Assembly (NCBI GenBank): GCA_021777225.1 | Contig: JAJYDQ010000038.1 | Location: 1-42,283, forward strand | Direction of reading: 5' to 3' | Origin: Deltaproteobacteria bacterium | GTDB taxonomy: Bacteria; Desulfobacterota; Desulfomonilia; Desulfomonilales; Desulfomonilaceae | Length of the DNA stretch: 42,283 nucleotides | Part shown: in pieces, positions 34,284-42,283 of the stretch | Numbering within the stretch: position 1 is the stretch's first letter | Layout of the letters: each line of letters begins with the position of its first letter | The notes under the pieces: model-generated | What the model was told of the DNA's origin: nothing | Databases searched by the model: none | Seen by the model: the letters and a program-made list of their open reading frames with translations, nothing else | Program-made: the position numbers and the translations under genes

Positions 34284-35219
34284 ATGCCGAAAAAAAAATT
34301 GACCGTCATCGGCGCAGGTAATGTTGGAGCTTCCGTAGCAGCATACGCTTCAGCTCAGGAATTGGGTGACATCGTTTTAGTCGATATTCTTGATGGGGTT
34401 CCTCAGGGGAAAGGGCTCGATCTCTATGAAGCGACTCCGGTTCTTGGCGTAGACGCGATGGTCACGGGCACGAACAGTTACAAGGATACGGCTAACAGTG
34501 ACGTGATAATCATAACTGCCGGGATTGCCCGGAAACCGGGAATGAGCCGGGATGATCTTTTGTCGACAAATGTCAAAATAGTCGGAGAAGTCGCTGAAAA
34601 GGCTGCGAAGTATTCTCCCAACGCTATCCTGATTGTTGTTTCCAATCCTTTGGACGCCATGGTCTACACGGCGTGGAAGAAGACTGGCTTTGATCCTCGG
34701 AAAATATTGGGCATGGCAGGGGTCCTGGATACCGCTCGTTTTAGAACTTTCATTGCACAGGAAATTGGAATCTCCGTTGAAGATATACACGCGTTGGTAC
34801 TGGGGGGACATGGCGACACGATGGTACCATTAACCCGCTACTGTTTCGTTGGCGGGGTCCCCATTGACCGTTTCATCGCACCTGGTCGATTGGAGGAAAT
34901 TGTTCAGAGGACCAGACAGGGAGGAGCTGAGATAGTTGGTCTATTAAAAACGGGCAGCGCGTATTACGCTCCAGCTTCTTCAGCTATTCAAATGGCTCGG
35001 TCAATTCTTTCCGATAAGAAAAGATTGCTGCCTGTTGCAGCTTATCTGAATGGTGAATACGGAGAAACAGGTATATTCGTTGGAGTGCCCGCTATTCTTG
35101 GGGAATCCGGGGTAGAGAAAGTAGTCGAGGTTGAACTGACCCCTGATGAAATGAGTGGTTTTAAGAAATCAGCTCAGGCCGTAAAACAGCTTGTAAAGGA
35201 AGTAGATCGATTTTTATGA
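34284..35219 (+). CDS. mdh: Malate dehydrogenase (LDH-like, NAD-dependent)
   Basis: This 311-residue enzyme interconverts malate and oxaloacetate. NAD binding is GAGNVGAS (10-17) with Asp34 favouring NAD over NADP. Substrate-binding arginines are in IARKPGMSRDD (Arg83, Arg89), where Arg83 with KPG distinguishes malate from lactate dehydrogenases, and the catalytic His176 is in LVLGGHGDTMVPL. ATG follows GAGGAG. A clear hairpin-plus-T terminator follows the gene. It would serve the oxaloacetate branch that receives succinyl-CoA-derived carbon. Confidence 0.96.
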   Translation: MPKKKLTVIGAGNVGASVAAYASAQELGDIVLVDILDGVPQGKGLDLYEATPVLGVDAMVTGTNSYKDTANSDVIIITAGIARKPGMSRDDLLSTNVKIVGEVAEKAAKYSPNAILIVVSNPLDAMVYTAWKKTGFDPRKILGMAGVLDTARFRTFIAQEIGISVEDIHALVLGGHGDTMVPLTRYCFVGGVPIDRFIAPGRLEEIVQRTRQGGAEIVGLLKTGSAYYAPASSAIQMARSILSDKKRLLPVAAYLNGEYGETGIFVGVPAILGESGVEKVVEVELTPDEMSGFKKSAQAVKQLVKEVDRFL

Positions 35220-35316
35220 TCTTTAGACCAAATAAGCGCTTTCATCAACAATCGGGAAATTGAACCTTATCTGAGAATATCAATTATTTTTTACACATTG
35301 TGCGCTTCATATGGCT

Positions 35317-35353
35317 AAGCGCCTTGATTCATGTCAGGGCGCTTGTTATTTTT
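35317..35353 (+). terminator. Intrinsic terminator of mdh
   Basis: AAGCGCCTTGA (35317-35327) pairs with TCAGGGCGCTT (35334-35344), with one G-T pair, around a TTCATG loop. GTTATTTTT follows. This is a good intrinsic terminator. It contains the ATG at 35331, which argues against that codon as the miaB start. Confidence 0.85.
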
Positions 35354-35402
35354 GAGACTGTTAACCAATAGAATCTATCGATTTAGTTTAACAAGGATGA
35401 CG

Positions 35403-36725
35403 ATGTCGCTTTCAGGGAAGTATTTTGTAGAAACGTACGGATGCCAGATGAACGAGCATGATTCTGAAAAGATGTGCGAGTTGATGGAACAACTTGGTCT
35501 GGAATCTGGAGATTCGGCTGACAGCGCAGACGTTGTGATTATAAATACATGCGCAATCCGGGAAAAGGCTGAGCACAAGGTTCATAGCTCGTTGGGCAAG
35601 ATTAGGGCCGCCAAGCTCAGAAATCCGGACATGGTCATAGTTGTAGCTGGTTGCGTCGCACAACAACAACAGCACGAATTATCCAAGAAATTTCGTCATT
35701 TGGATTTGGTGCTTGGGACACACAATATTTCTGAGCTACCTGATTTGGTTGAAAAAATAAGAAAGGACCGTCAAAGCATCATCAGGGTGGGCTTTGCCGA
35801 GGACATTAGGTCTCTTCACATGACAGCCCCTAGACGTGGGCCAAGGCCGATATGTTCTTATGTAACCATCATGCAGGGGTGTTCGAATTTCTGCGCCTAT
35901 TGTGTGGTACCCTACACAAGGGGTAGGGAGCAGAGCCGAAGTCTGGTGGAAATTCTGGAAGAAGTTTCACAACTTTGCTCTAGGGGCGTCAAGGAGATAA
36001 CTCTTCTGGGACAAAACGTCAACGCTTATGGAAAAGACTTGGGGAATGGTAACCGCTTCACCGAATTGTTGGAGAAAATCTCAAACACACGTGGCCTGGT
36101 CAGGATTAGATTTACAACCTCCCATCCACGGGACTTCGATGCCTCTCTTGCAACGGCATTGGGTTCGCTCGATAAGGTATGCGAACACATTCACCTGCCT
36201 CTTCAGAGTGGATCTGACAGAATTTTGAGTTCTATGAAAAGAGGTTATTCTTTTTCAGAATATTTGAATAAAATTGAAATATTGAGGAGCAAAGCTCCGA
36301 AATGTTCAATTACCACTGATATCATAGTCGGATTTCCCGGGGAATCAGACGACGATTTTAAGTCGACCCTAACGGCCCTCGAGCAGATTCGTTTTGACCA
36401 AATTTTCTCATTTAAATTTTCACCACGACCAGGGACTAAAGCCGAACACATGGCTGACCAGATTCCCGAAAAAATTAAAAAGGAAAGACTGGCTGAAGTC
36501 CACTCAATTCAGGATAAAATTACACAAGGTTACCACAAACAACTTGAGGGGTCGGTTGTAGAAGTGCTTCTGGAGGGACGTGGTCGCCAAAACCAGTTTT
36601 ATGGCCGAACCCGAACAAACAAGATTGTAAACTTTGATGATACTGGAAGTTACCGAGAGGGCACTGTCGTGCGAGTTAAGATATTGCGTGGATTGAACCA
36701 TTCGTTGTTTGGAAAGATTGTGTAG
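35403..36725 (+). CDS. miaB: tRNA-2-methylthio-N6-dimethylallyladenosine synthase MiaB
   Basis: This 440-residue radical-SAM methylthiotransferase modifies A37 of tRNAs reading UNN codons. The N-terminal UPF0004 domain has the auxiliary-cluster cysteines Cys14 (ETYGCQMN), Cys50 (NTCAIREKAE) and Cys84 (VAGCVAQ). The radical-SAM motif is Cys160-x3-Cys164-x2-Cys167 (GCSNFCAYCVVPYTRGRE), and a TRAM RNA-binding domain ends the protein. The ATG at 35403 is five bases after AAGGA; the longer form from 35331 would begin inside the mdh terminator. Confidence 0.96.
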   Translation: MSLSGKYFVETYGCQMNEHDSEKMCELMEQLGLESGDSADSADVVIINTCAIREKAEHKVHSSLGKIRAAKLRNPDMVIVVAGCVAQQQQHELSKKFRHLDLVLGTHNISELPDLVEKIRKDRQSIIRVGFAEDIRSLHMTAPRRGPRPICSYVTIMQGCSNFCAYCVVPYTRGREQSRSLVEILEEVSQLCSRGVKEITLLGQNVNAYGKDLGNGNRFTELLEKISNTRGLVRIRFTTSHPRDFDASLATALGSLDKVCEHIHLPLQSGSDRILSSMKRGYSFSEYLNKIEILRSKAPKCSITTDIIVGFPGESDDDFKSTLTALEQIRFDQIFSFKFSPRPGTKAEHMADQIPEKIKKERLAEVHSIQDKITQGYHKQLEGSVVEVLLEGRGRQNQFYGRTRTNKIVNFDDTGSYREGTVVRVKILRGLNHSLFGKIV

Positions 36726-36874
36726 TGACTGACCCTTGGGAAGGTGTGAAAAGACGTTTTTCCGTACTGGATCCCATTTATTTGACCTAATTTGTTTGAC
36801 TATTAAAAGCTTCGAATGCTATGTTTTAAACAGTTTTGTCTTTAACGCCACCATCTTTTAAATGCGGCGGGTTC

Positions 36875-37060
36875 AAAAAAAGAAGCCCGACCGGTGGGGT
36901 CGAGCTGGGAGACGCCGTAATACGGCCGGGCTCACAAAACCGAAAGGCCGATGAATTTTAGAGAATTGCGCGTCTCGAACTGATGCGATCCGGACTTGCT
37001 TGCTTTTTCCTCATCAGGAACTCCGGATCTTGTCATCGAGGTTCCCTATACTCATCGGCC
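36875..37060 (-). ncRNA. Candidate structured RNA or 3'UTR with nested inverted repeats
   Basis: This lies in the 357-base gap between miaB and paralogue 2 (36726-37082). Read leftward, an outer stem pairs TCATCGGCC (37052-37060) with GGCCGATGA (36946-36954). Inside, CTCGA/TCGAG (36974-36978 with 37036-37040) and an 8-bp GATCCGGA/TCCGGATC stem (36987-36994 with 37022-37029) stack coaxially. A second module, AGCCCG/CGGGCT (36884-36889 with 36927-36932), encloses two small hairpins (CGACC/GGTCG and GCCGT/ACGGC) and ends in TCTTTTTTT on the minus strand (36881-36875), as a terminator would. An alternative stem GGAAC/GTTCC overlaps the main one. It matches no RNA family that I recognise. It could be the 3' end of the leftward gene mRNA or an independent RNA. 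Confidence 0.5.
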
Positions 37061-37082
37061 GACAGAAGTCTCAAATTACTTT

Positions 37083-38159
37083 TTAGAAAATGAAGCCCAT
37101 TTCCAGGTAACCGCCTTCGAGCGCAGTTTCTAGCCAGTAGTCGTACTGACCTTGCTTTAGGTCAATCAGTCTATAGCCACCCTTCATGTAGCCCCATCGT
37201 CCACAGTTCATTGGGATGGTGTATCTCCCACCTACCTGCACGTCCCAACCATTTACATCGTCCACAAACATCGCTGTAACCTTAGCGTCGCAGGAAAATG
37301 TTCCTCCATTCCATTGGGTTATTTGGCATTTCTGGAACTCGAGGCCTGCGGCCACGGTGTCCATGCTTTTGCTGAATGATGTCTGCCAAATTCCACAGTT
37401 GAGGCAACCCGCGTCTAGGCGATCGTCAGCATGCATGTAGCCGCCAAATATGCTAAGAGCGCCCTTGCAGCTTTTGATTGCGTCGTACAGAAGACCAATC
37501 TTCTGATAATCATGCTGCCAGCGAGTCTGAATCATCTGTCCCGGGGACCAAAGTTGTGGAGTCATTGCGCCCGGGAACCAGCCAAAGAAAAAGAAATCCT
37601 GAATCCAGTTGCTGCCTTGCTCTTCCATTCCCAACGCTGAGTACTGGATTGCCCAATTGCACCGAAACTGATATCTGGCATTTACTTCAGGAATCGCCCA
37701 GTGCGCCGGTAAACCCATGCTATCGTTGAGGTCAGTATTCTGGTTGTACATCCCTCCATACATTATCCACGCGTAACGTGGCCATTTAACTGTGCCTCTT
37801 GTACGGGCGTATATACCCTGCACCCCTATCTGCCACTGCCCAGGCCGGGGCAGAGGCAATAGGCAACCTATCCCTGGCGCCATTGGAGCGCATACGCCTG
37901 GTTGTGGAGCCTTAACCTTCGTAATTGGCAAAGGTCCCGGGAAATAGGGATTCCCTGCCACTGGGGCCGGAAATCCCAAATGTGATCGTTTGGCTTTGGC
38001 TTGATGCACAACGGGACCAGCCGCCAAATTTGAGTTGTTGGGTTTGAGTAAAACATCGAGCGATTCATCCGGGGCAACGGCCCAAGACGTGCTCAGGAAA
38101 CCAAATGATGCCAAAAGAACTAGACATACCAGTAGCGTGTAAGGGATTCTTCTCAACAT
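37083..38159 (-). CDS. Outer-membrane-type beta-rich hypothetical protein (paralogue 2)
   Basis: This 358-residue exported protein has a signal peptide (about 1-27), a Pro-rich linker (about 60-105) and a C-terminal domain of aromatic/glycine strands ending in Phe (EMGFIF), consistent with an outer-membrane beta-barrel. The PMNCGRWGYMKGGYR motif lies at 316-330. It is a paralogue of the protein at 24636-25832, with the same distance from motif to C-terminus, FGGYMHADDRL matching FAGYMMIDDNL and YQFRCNW matching CQIRSNW. Several Cys (CLNCG, SCK, KCQ) suggest disulfides. The function is unknown. An AT-rich region precedes it and a structured region follows it. Confidence 0.8.
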   Translation of the reverse strand: MLRRIPYTLLVCLVLLASFGFLSTSWAVAPDESLDVLLKPNNSNLAAGPVVHQAKAKRSHLGFPAPVAGNPYFPGPLPITKVKAPQPGVCAPMAPGIGCLLPLPRPGQWQIGVQGIYARTRGTVKWPRYAWIMYGGMYNQNTDLNDSMGLPAHWAIPEVNARYQFRCNWAIQYSALGMEEQGSNWIQDFFFFGWFPGAMTPQLWSPGQMIQTRWQHDYQKIGLLYDAIKSCKGALSIFGGYMHADDRLDAGCLNCGIWQTSFSKSMDTVAAGLEFQKCQITQWNGGTFSCDAKVTAMFVDDVNGWDVQVGGRYTIPMNCGRWGYMKGGYRLIDLKQGQYDYWLETALEGGYLEMGFIF

Positions 38160-38528
38160 ACCCTTCCTCCCAGCTCGAAATGTTGGAAATCCCTATATTT
38201 GATAACTGCAAATGTTGTCAAGAAAAAAATATATCTTTTTATTAGATAGTTAAAAATAATATCTAATATAAAATATATAAGACTTCAGAACATATTGATT
38301 TAATTACTCTATTTAATAGCTAAAAAATGGCGCGATTTTCTTTGTTTGTGTGGCTTCTGCTGGCATCCGTTAGCGCGCATTGACACGTTCAATTAAATAA
38401 TATAACGCTATATATCTAATAAATATGGTTTATTTCTACTAGCAATCACAGGTCGAATTTGGCCACTTTTGCGACTTGGCATTAATTTTTAAATATTTTA
38501 AATAGTAATATCAGGAGATAACAACATA
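38160..38528. other. AT-rich divergent intergenic region upstream of paralogue 2 and dacB
   Basis: These 369 bases hold no gene. They are very AT-rich with many TATA and TTAAT tracts, broken by GCGCGC at 38373-38378. AACATATTGAT at 38289-38299 repeats the 11-mer upstream of paralogue 1. The region must carry promoters for both divergent genes, but near-random matches to -10 boxes are too many to choose one. Confidence 0.6.
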
Positions 38529-40067
38529 ATGTTTATACTTTTTCTATATAACGAAGCTCAGAATCGTTCAGGATACGCGCAAACCAACTGGAATTTGTCC
38601 GCGTCGAACAAATTGTTATCGTTCCCTAAATTCATCCTTGCCTTTTTAATCATAGGGATCATTTCAATTGCTTTTCTCCACTCCAACGCCTACGCGCTCA
38701 TGGAAGTTCCGCCCTTTAACGCTGATCTTGATAAAATTCTTCAGAGAGAACTTCCTGGCAATTGTGAAATATCCTGCCAAATAGCGGATTTAGATTCCGG
38801 CCGAATTCTAATGGAGAAAAACCCGAATTTGCCTCTGACTCCCGCCTCGACTCTAAAGGTAGTGACCTCGGCAAGCGCTCTCCAAGAACTGGGCCCTGAT
38901 TACAGGTTTTTCACGAATATTTACGTGGATGAAATTAAGGCAGGGTCTGTCGGAGATCTCTTCGTGAAAGGTTATGGCGATCCACATCTTGTTACTGAGG
39001 AGCTTTACGCGCTGGTTCGAGAATTGGTCGACGCAGGTTTAACTGATGTTCGCGGGTCCATAATAGTTGACGATTCGTATTTCAACCCTGACAAACCTCT
39101 GGATGATACAAAAGATCCTGGTTATCGCTCGTATGACGCCTTGTACAGCGCGCTGTCAATAAACTTCAATTCCATAAAGATCGTGGTGATACCCGGCCCA
39201 GTTCCCGGCAAACCAGCTCGCTTGCTCATGGATCCTTTTTCTGACTACGCATCCCTTTCCGGTCACGTACAAACAGTCCCCGGGGCGCAACAAGTCAAGA
39301 TCGATGTTTCAAAGAAGGTGACGAATAATGAGCGGGAACACATCGTCGTCCAGGGGACTGTGGGCGTTGATTCTCAGTCGAAAGGTAAATACGTAAATGT
39401 TGAGTCCCCAAGCATATATATGGGCAATGTATTGAAGGAATTGTTGCAGAAAGATGGAATAAGAGTCAAAGGCCCAGTGATCAAAGGCTCAACGCCTTCC
39501 GGGGCCATCCCATATGTTGAGCATAAATCTATGCCGTTAGGACTTATCGTCTATTGGTTGGGCAAATTAAGCAACAATTTCATTGCTGAGCAAATTTGCC
39601 TCGCTATGGGGGCACACTCACACGGGGCGCCAGGAACGCGCGAAAAGGGGTTGGATGTCATGAGAAGGTTCCTTGCCAAAGCGGGGGTCCAGGAAAAGGA
39701 CTATTCTCTTGTGGACGCTAGCGGCCTCTCCAGGAGCGACAGAATAAGCGCCTCAGCTCTTTTGAAGACATTGAGGTTCGCTTCTCAAAATTTTTACTTT
39801 AGTCCCGAATTTATCTCTTCACTTGGAATATCCGGCGTTGACGGAACCCTTAAAGAAAAGTTCGACGCAGATAATACCAGGCGTAGAATTCGCGCGAAAA
39901 CTGGGACATTGCGAGGAGTAAACGCCCTGGCGGGATTTGGACTTGGCAAAAATGGAAAGCCAATCGTTTTCGCGATAATGGTCAACAGCTCACAAAAAGG
40001 GGTCGGCATAATAAATTACGCCGACCGAATCATGCGCGCCATCTTCAATTCACATTTGAACCATTAA
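38529..40067 (+). CDS. dacB: D-alanyl-D-alanine carboxypeptidase/endopeptidase, PBP4 type
   Basis: This 512-residue peptidase S13 protein trims or cleaves peptidoglycan cross-links in the periplasm. Active-site motifs are Ser107-x-x-Lys110 (TPASTLKVVTS), Ser348-Asn-Asn350 (GKLSNNFIAEQ) and Lys457-Thr-Gly459 (AKTGTLRG). A hydrophobic segment at 32-55 is a signal peptide or anchor, preceded by an unusually long 31-residue hydrophilic N-terminus, so the true start might be internal; no better start with a ribosome-binding site is seen. AGGAG lies 11 bases before the ATG. It is convergent with gltX. Confidence 0.93.
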   Translation: MFILFLYNEAQNRSGYAQTNWNLSASNKLLSFPKFILAFLIIGIISIAFLHSNAYALMEVPPFNADLDKILQRELPGNCEISCQIADLDSGRILMEKNPNLPLTPASTLKVVTSASALQELGPDYRFFTNIYVDEIKAGSVGDLFVKGYGDPHLVTEELYALVRELVDAGLTDVRGSIIVDDSYFNPDKPLDDTKDPGYRSYDALYSALSINFNSIKIVVIPGPVPGKPARLLMDPFSDYASLSGHVQTVPGAQQVKIDVSKKVTNNEREHIVVQGTVGVDSQSKGKYVNVESPSIYMGNVLKELLQKDGIRVKGPVIKGSTPSGAIPYVEHKSMPLGLIVYWLGKLSNNFIAEQICLAMGAHSHGAPGTREKGLDVMRRFLAKAGVQEKDYSLVDASGLSRSDRISASALLKTLRFASQNFYFSPEFISSLGISGVDGTLKEKFDADNTRRRIRAKTGTLRGVNALAGFGLGKNGKPIVFAIMVNSSQKGVGIINYADRIMRAIFNSHLNH

Positions 40068-40094
40068 AGTGTCCTGCCCATCTCTTCAGGAGAT

Positions 40095-41609
40095 TCAGTC
40101 TTTCACGACCATCAAACCAACGGAATCATTTAGTCGCTTAACCACTCTGTCTTTCCCCAAAATCGCTAACAGCTCGAACAACCCTGGACCTACAGAAGAC
40201 CCGGAAACGGCGGTGCGGGCAGCGTTGATAAGCAATCCGGCCTTCACCTGCTTTTTTTCGGCGTAAGCACGAAAAACGTCTTCTATCTTTTCGAGGTCGA
40301 AATTCGGTAAAGCATCAAGTTCCTGGGCCAGTTCAGGAAGGTACTCGGCCAGTTTGCCATCCTGACATAGGTTCTTCTTCGCTGCCTTTGGATCAAATTC
40401 ATAGTTATCCGAAAAACAAAACCTCCCTTTGGATGAAAAATCCGTTATGACATGATAACGAGACCTTATTAGATCTATTATGGTTAAAAACCACTCTTTT
40501 TGACTAGTTTCATAAATCGGCAGCCAAAGGTTATTATTTTCCAGTTCGCTTTTAATGTACGGAACCAATTCATCCAGAGGCATTGTGCGGATATATGTCG
40601 CGTTAAAATGAATCGCTTTAGGATCAGTCCAATTTCTAGAGTCACCAGGAATATAGTTGAAAATTGAATTATGTCTGTTAATGCGTGACAGATCAAAGGC
40701 TTGTATGAGTTCTTCCCGTGAAAAAAACTCTTTCCCGTCCTGAGAAGACCAACCAAGAAGGGCCAGAAAATTGCATAAAGCCCAAGGCAAAAACCCCCTG
40801 CGTCTATAATATGAAATAGTTACCACTTCTCCATGGACCCGTTTGGAGAGTTTTGCCTTTTTATTGTCAAGGGTAAGCGGCATATGAGCAAAAGTGGGGG
40901 GGGTTATCCCCAAAGCGTTGTAAATCAGGATTTGTTTGGGAGTATTGGCAAGCCCGTCCGCGCCCCGAATCACGTGTGATATTCTGTCCAAAGAGTCGTC
41001 TACCGCGTTCGACAAGATGTAAAGCGGGGTTTCATCAGACCTCAGAATTACAAAATCTTCAATGTCCCTGGCGCGTTTTTCTATCCTACCATAGACCGAA
41101 TCCTCGAAGGCTATGAGCGGACATTCATCTCTAGGAACTTTAAATCTTACAACGCTTGACATTCCCAGATCAAGGTTATGCTGGACCTGCTCCGGTGTCA
41201 GTTCTCGACAACGTCCATCGTACATGAACGCGATCTTCTTGGCTTCAGCCTCCTTTCTTTGGATATCCAGGTCTTGTTTAGAGCAAAAGCAGCGATAAGC
41301 CTGCCCTTCGCTTAAAAGTTTGAAAGCCGCTTCTTTATGTTTATCCAGGTTTTGCGTCTGAAAATGGGGGCCTTCATCCCAATCCAGCCCCAACCATTTT
41401 AATCCTTCAACAATTTCTTCAACTGAATCCTGAGTAGATCGCTCCAGGTCTGTGTCTTCAACCCGGAGTATAAAAACGCCACCGCATTTCTTTGCCCATA
41501 ACCAGTTGTATAGTGCGGTTCGAGCCCCGCCAAGATGCAAGTAGCCTGTGGGTGAGGGGGCGAACCTGACTCTAACTGGATGCAAATCCGTTTCTGACTC
41601 TTCATTCAT
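40095..41609 (-). CDS. gltX: Glutamyl-tRNA synthetase
   Basis: This 504-residue class I synthetase charges tRNA-Glu (and perhaps tRNA-Gln, if the organism uses the transamidation route). The HIGH motif is HLGG at 25-28 in FAPSPTGYLHLGGARTAL, and the KMSKS-like motif is KLSKR in KKAKLSKRVHGE. The anticodon-binding domain forms the C-terminal 150 residues. CFCSK followed by RCREL suggests a zinc site in the connecting region. It lies 10 bases after the UPF0173 gene stop and is probably co-transcribed with it. Confidence 0.97.
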   Translation of the reverse strand: MNEESETDLHPVRVRFAPSPTGYLHLGGARTALYNWLWAKKCGGVFILRVEDTDLERSTQDSVEEIVEGLKWLGLDWDEGPHFQTQNLDKHKEAAFKLLSEGQAYRCFCSKQDLDIQRKEAEAKKIAFMYDGRCRELTPEQVQHNLDLGMSSVVRFKVPRDECPLIAFEDSVYGRIEKRARDIEDFVILRSDETPLYILSNAVDDSLDRISHVIRGADGLANTPKQILIYNALGITPPTFAHMPLTLDNKKAKLSKRVHGEVVTISYYRRRGFLPWALCNFLALLGWSSQDGKEFFSREELIQAFDLSRINRHNSIFNYIPGDSRNWTDPKAIHFNATYIRTMPLDELVPYIKSELENNNLWLPIYETSQKEWFLTIIDLIRSRYHVITDFSSKGRFCFSDNYEFDPKAAKKNLCQDGKLAEYLPELAQELDALPNFDLEKIEDVFRAYAEKKQVKAGLLINAARTAVSGSSVGPGLFELLAILGKDRVVKRLNDSVGLMVVKD

Positions 41610-41619
41610 TTTTTAAAAC

Positions 41620-42258
41620 TCATTCTCCCTTGATTGGGTCCAGGACAATTACCGCATTGCCGGACGCCGCCTTAAATGTCTGACGATCCTTTAGATCTCC
41701 AACTATGTCTCCACAATGCATTGGGACTGTAACCCCTGCGTTAATCCTTTTTGCAGCCTGAACGGCTTCATTTACCGTCATGGTGTAGGTCCCGCCCACC
41801 GGCAATAGAGCCACATCAGCATTTATGGCGTCCATTTCCGGTATTAAATCAGTATCGCCCGAATGATAAATTCGGAATCCGTCAATTGTGACAATATAAC
41901 CGACCCAATTGTTTTTCTTAGGATGGAAATCTTTATTCGTATTGTAACTGGGAACCGCTTCAATTGAAATATCTTTTACTGTTATGGACTGGCCCGGCGC
42001 AACATTCCTGAAAGAGTCTCCAAAATCCGATCTACAATCAGGAGGCCCTACTATGACAGTATCATTTTTCCTGATCAAAGCTACGTCTTCTGGTGACAGG
42101 TGATCAAAATGACTATGGGTGATGCATATTATGTCTGCGGGCTCCGGGTTTTTGAGTTTCCAGGGATCAATATATACGGTAGATTTTGAACCGTCGATTC
42201 GGAAACTCGCATGCCCCAACCACTTTATCCTTTCCTGAACAAAATCTTCCAATTTCAT
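41620..42258 (-). CDS. Metallo-beta-lactamase-fold hydrolase, UPF0173 family
   Basis: This 212-residue metal-dependent hydrolase has the HxHxDH motif at His48, His50, Asp52 and His53 (THSHFDHLS), a YHSGDTDLIPEM segment supplying the next metal ligands and a MHCGDIVG segment near the end. The family's physiological substrate is unknown. ATG follows CAGGAGG. It is the first gene of a leftward pair with gltX. Confidence 0.9.
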   Translation of the reverse strand: MKLEDFVQERIKWLGHASFRIDGSKSTVYIDPWKLKNPEPADIICITHSHFDHLSPEDVALIRKNDTVIVGPPDCRSDFGDSFRNVAPGQSITVKDISIEAVPSYNTNKDFHPKKNNWVGYIVTIDGFRIYHSGDTDLIPEMDAINADVALLPVGGTYTMTVNEAVQAAKRINAGVTVPMHCGDIVGDLKDRQTFKAASGNAVIVLDPIKGE

Positions 42259-42283
42259 CGTTTAAACCTCCTGACTCTAATAG

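Noticed and set aside
35331-35402. Upstream extension of miaB from the ATG at 35331
   Set aside because: That ATG lies within the mdh terminator hairpin. The ATG at 35403 has a ribosome-binding site and gives the normal MiaB N-terminus.
36999-37020. CTGATGAG followed by GGAAA on the minus strand, recalling a hammerhead ribozyme core
   Set aside because: There is no stem II between CTGATGA and GAAA, no properly placed third stem and no cleavage triplet. TTCC-TGATGA-GGAA instead forms a simple hairpin loop.
1-42283. CRISPR arrays, insertion sequences, integrases, tRNA or rRNA genes
   Set aside because: Scanning by eye found no regularly spaced direct repeats, transposase or integrase motifs, and no tRNA- or rRNA-like sequence.

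Overview
The window reads as an ordinary chromosomal segment of a Gram-negative, strictly anaerobic bacterium, most likely a Desulfobacterota (deltaproteobacterial) sulfate reducer or syntroph. This is inferred from gene content, not from a marker gene: an EtfA with an N-terminal 2x[4Fe-4S] ferredoxin domain, a two-subunit B12 mutase, a family III CoA-transferase, an acyl-CoA dehydrogenase, a Liv-type transporter, a three-subunit molybdenum hydroxylase, and LPS-export and outer-membrane genes. I see no rRNA, tRNA, CRISPR array, transposase, integrase or phage gene.

Region 1 (1-15861) is a catabolic locus. A leftward unit (7394 to 55) encodes CoA-transferase, EtfB, ferredoxin-EtfA, acyl-CoA dehydrogenase, a GntR/FCD regulator and the small and large subunits of a methylmalonyl-CoA-type mutase. 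A second leftward unit (10635 to 7673) encodes a VOC/epimerase-like protein, a saccharopine-dehydrogenase-like reductase and a class III aminotransferase. A rightward unit (11108-15861) encodes a branched-chain-amino-acid-type ABC importer (LivH, a LivM-LivG fusion, LivF and the binding protein). Nearly identical 17-bp palindromes (TTGTATACAGTATACAA at 7488 and its near copy at 10853) sit two bases downstream of matching -10 boxes in front of the CoA-transferase unit and the transporter unit. The simplest reading is one GntR regulon coupling uptake of an acid or amino acid to CoA activation, dehydrogenation and B12-dependent carbon-skeleton rearrangement. The acyl-CoA dehydrogenase lacks the usual catalytic Glu and the epimerase-like protein lacks a canonical His metal ligand, so the substrate is probably not plain propionyl/methylmalonyl-CoA.

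Region 2 (15870-18434) holds a small hypothetical gene, proA, and mobB. Region 3 (18460-24530) has an IclR regulator divergent from an unknown cysteine-rich protein, followed by the FAD, [2Fe-2S] and Mo subunits of a xanthine-dehydrogenase-family hydroxylase, a hairpin terminator and a ThiS/MoaD-like protein.

Region 4 (24636-42258) is mostly envelope and housekeeping: two paralogous outer-membrane-type proteins (24636-25832 and 37083-38159), each preceded by about 400 bp of very AT-rich DNA; gmhB-like phosphatase, YkgJ-type Cys-cluster protein, cyclopropane-fatty-acid synthase and a nucleotide-sugar dehydrogenase; leuS-lptE; mdh; miaB; a PBP4-type dacB; gltX; and a UPF0173 metallo-hydrolase. 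Between miaB and the second outer-membrane gene lies a 357-bp gap with several nested inverted repeats and a leftward T-run, a candidate undescribed structured RNA or 3'UTR.
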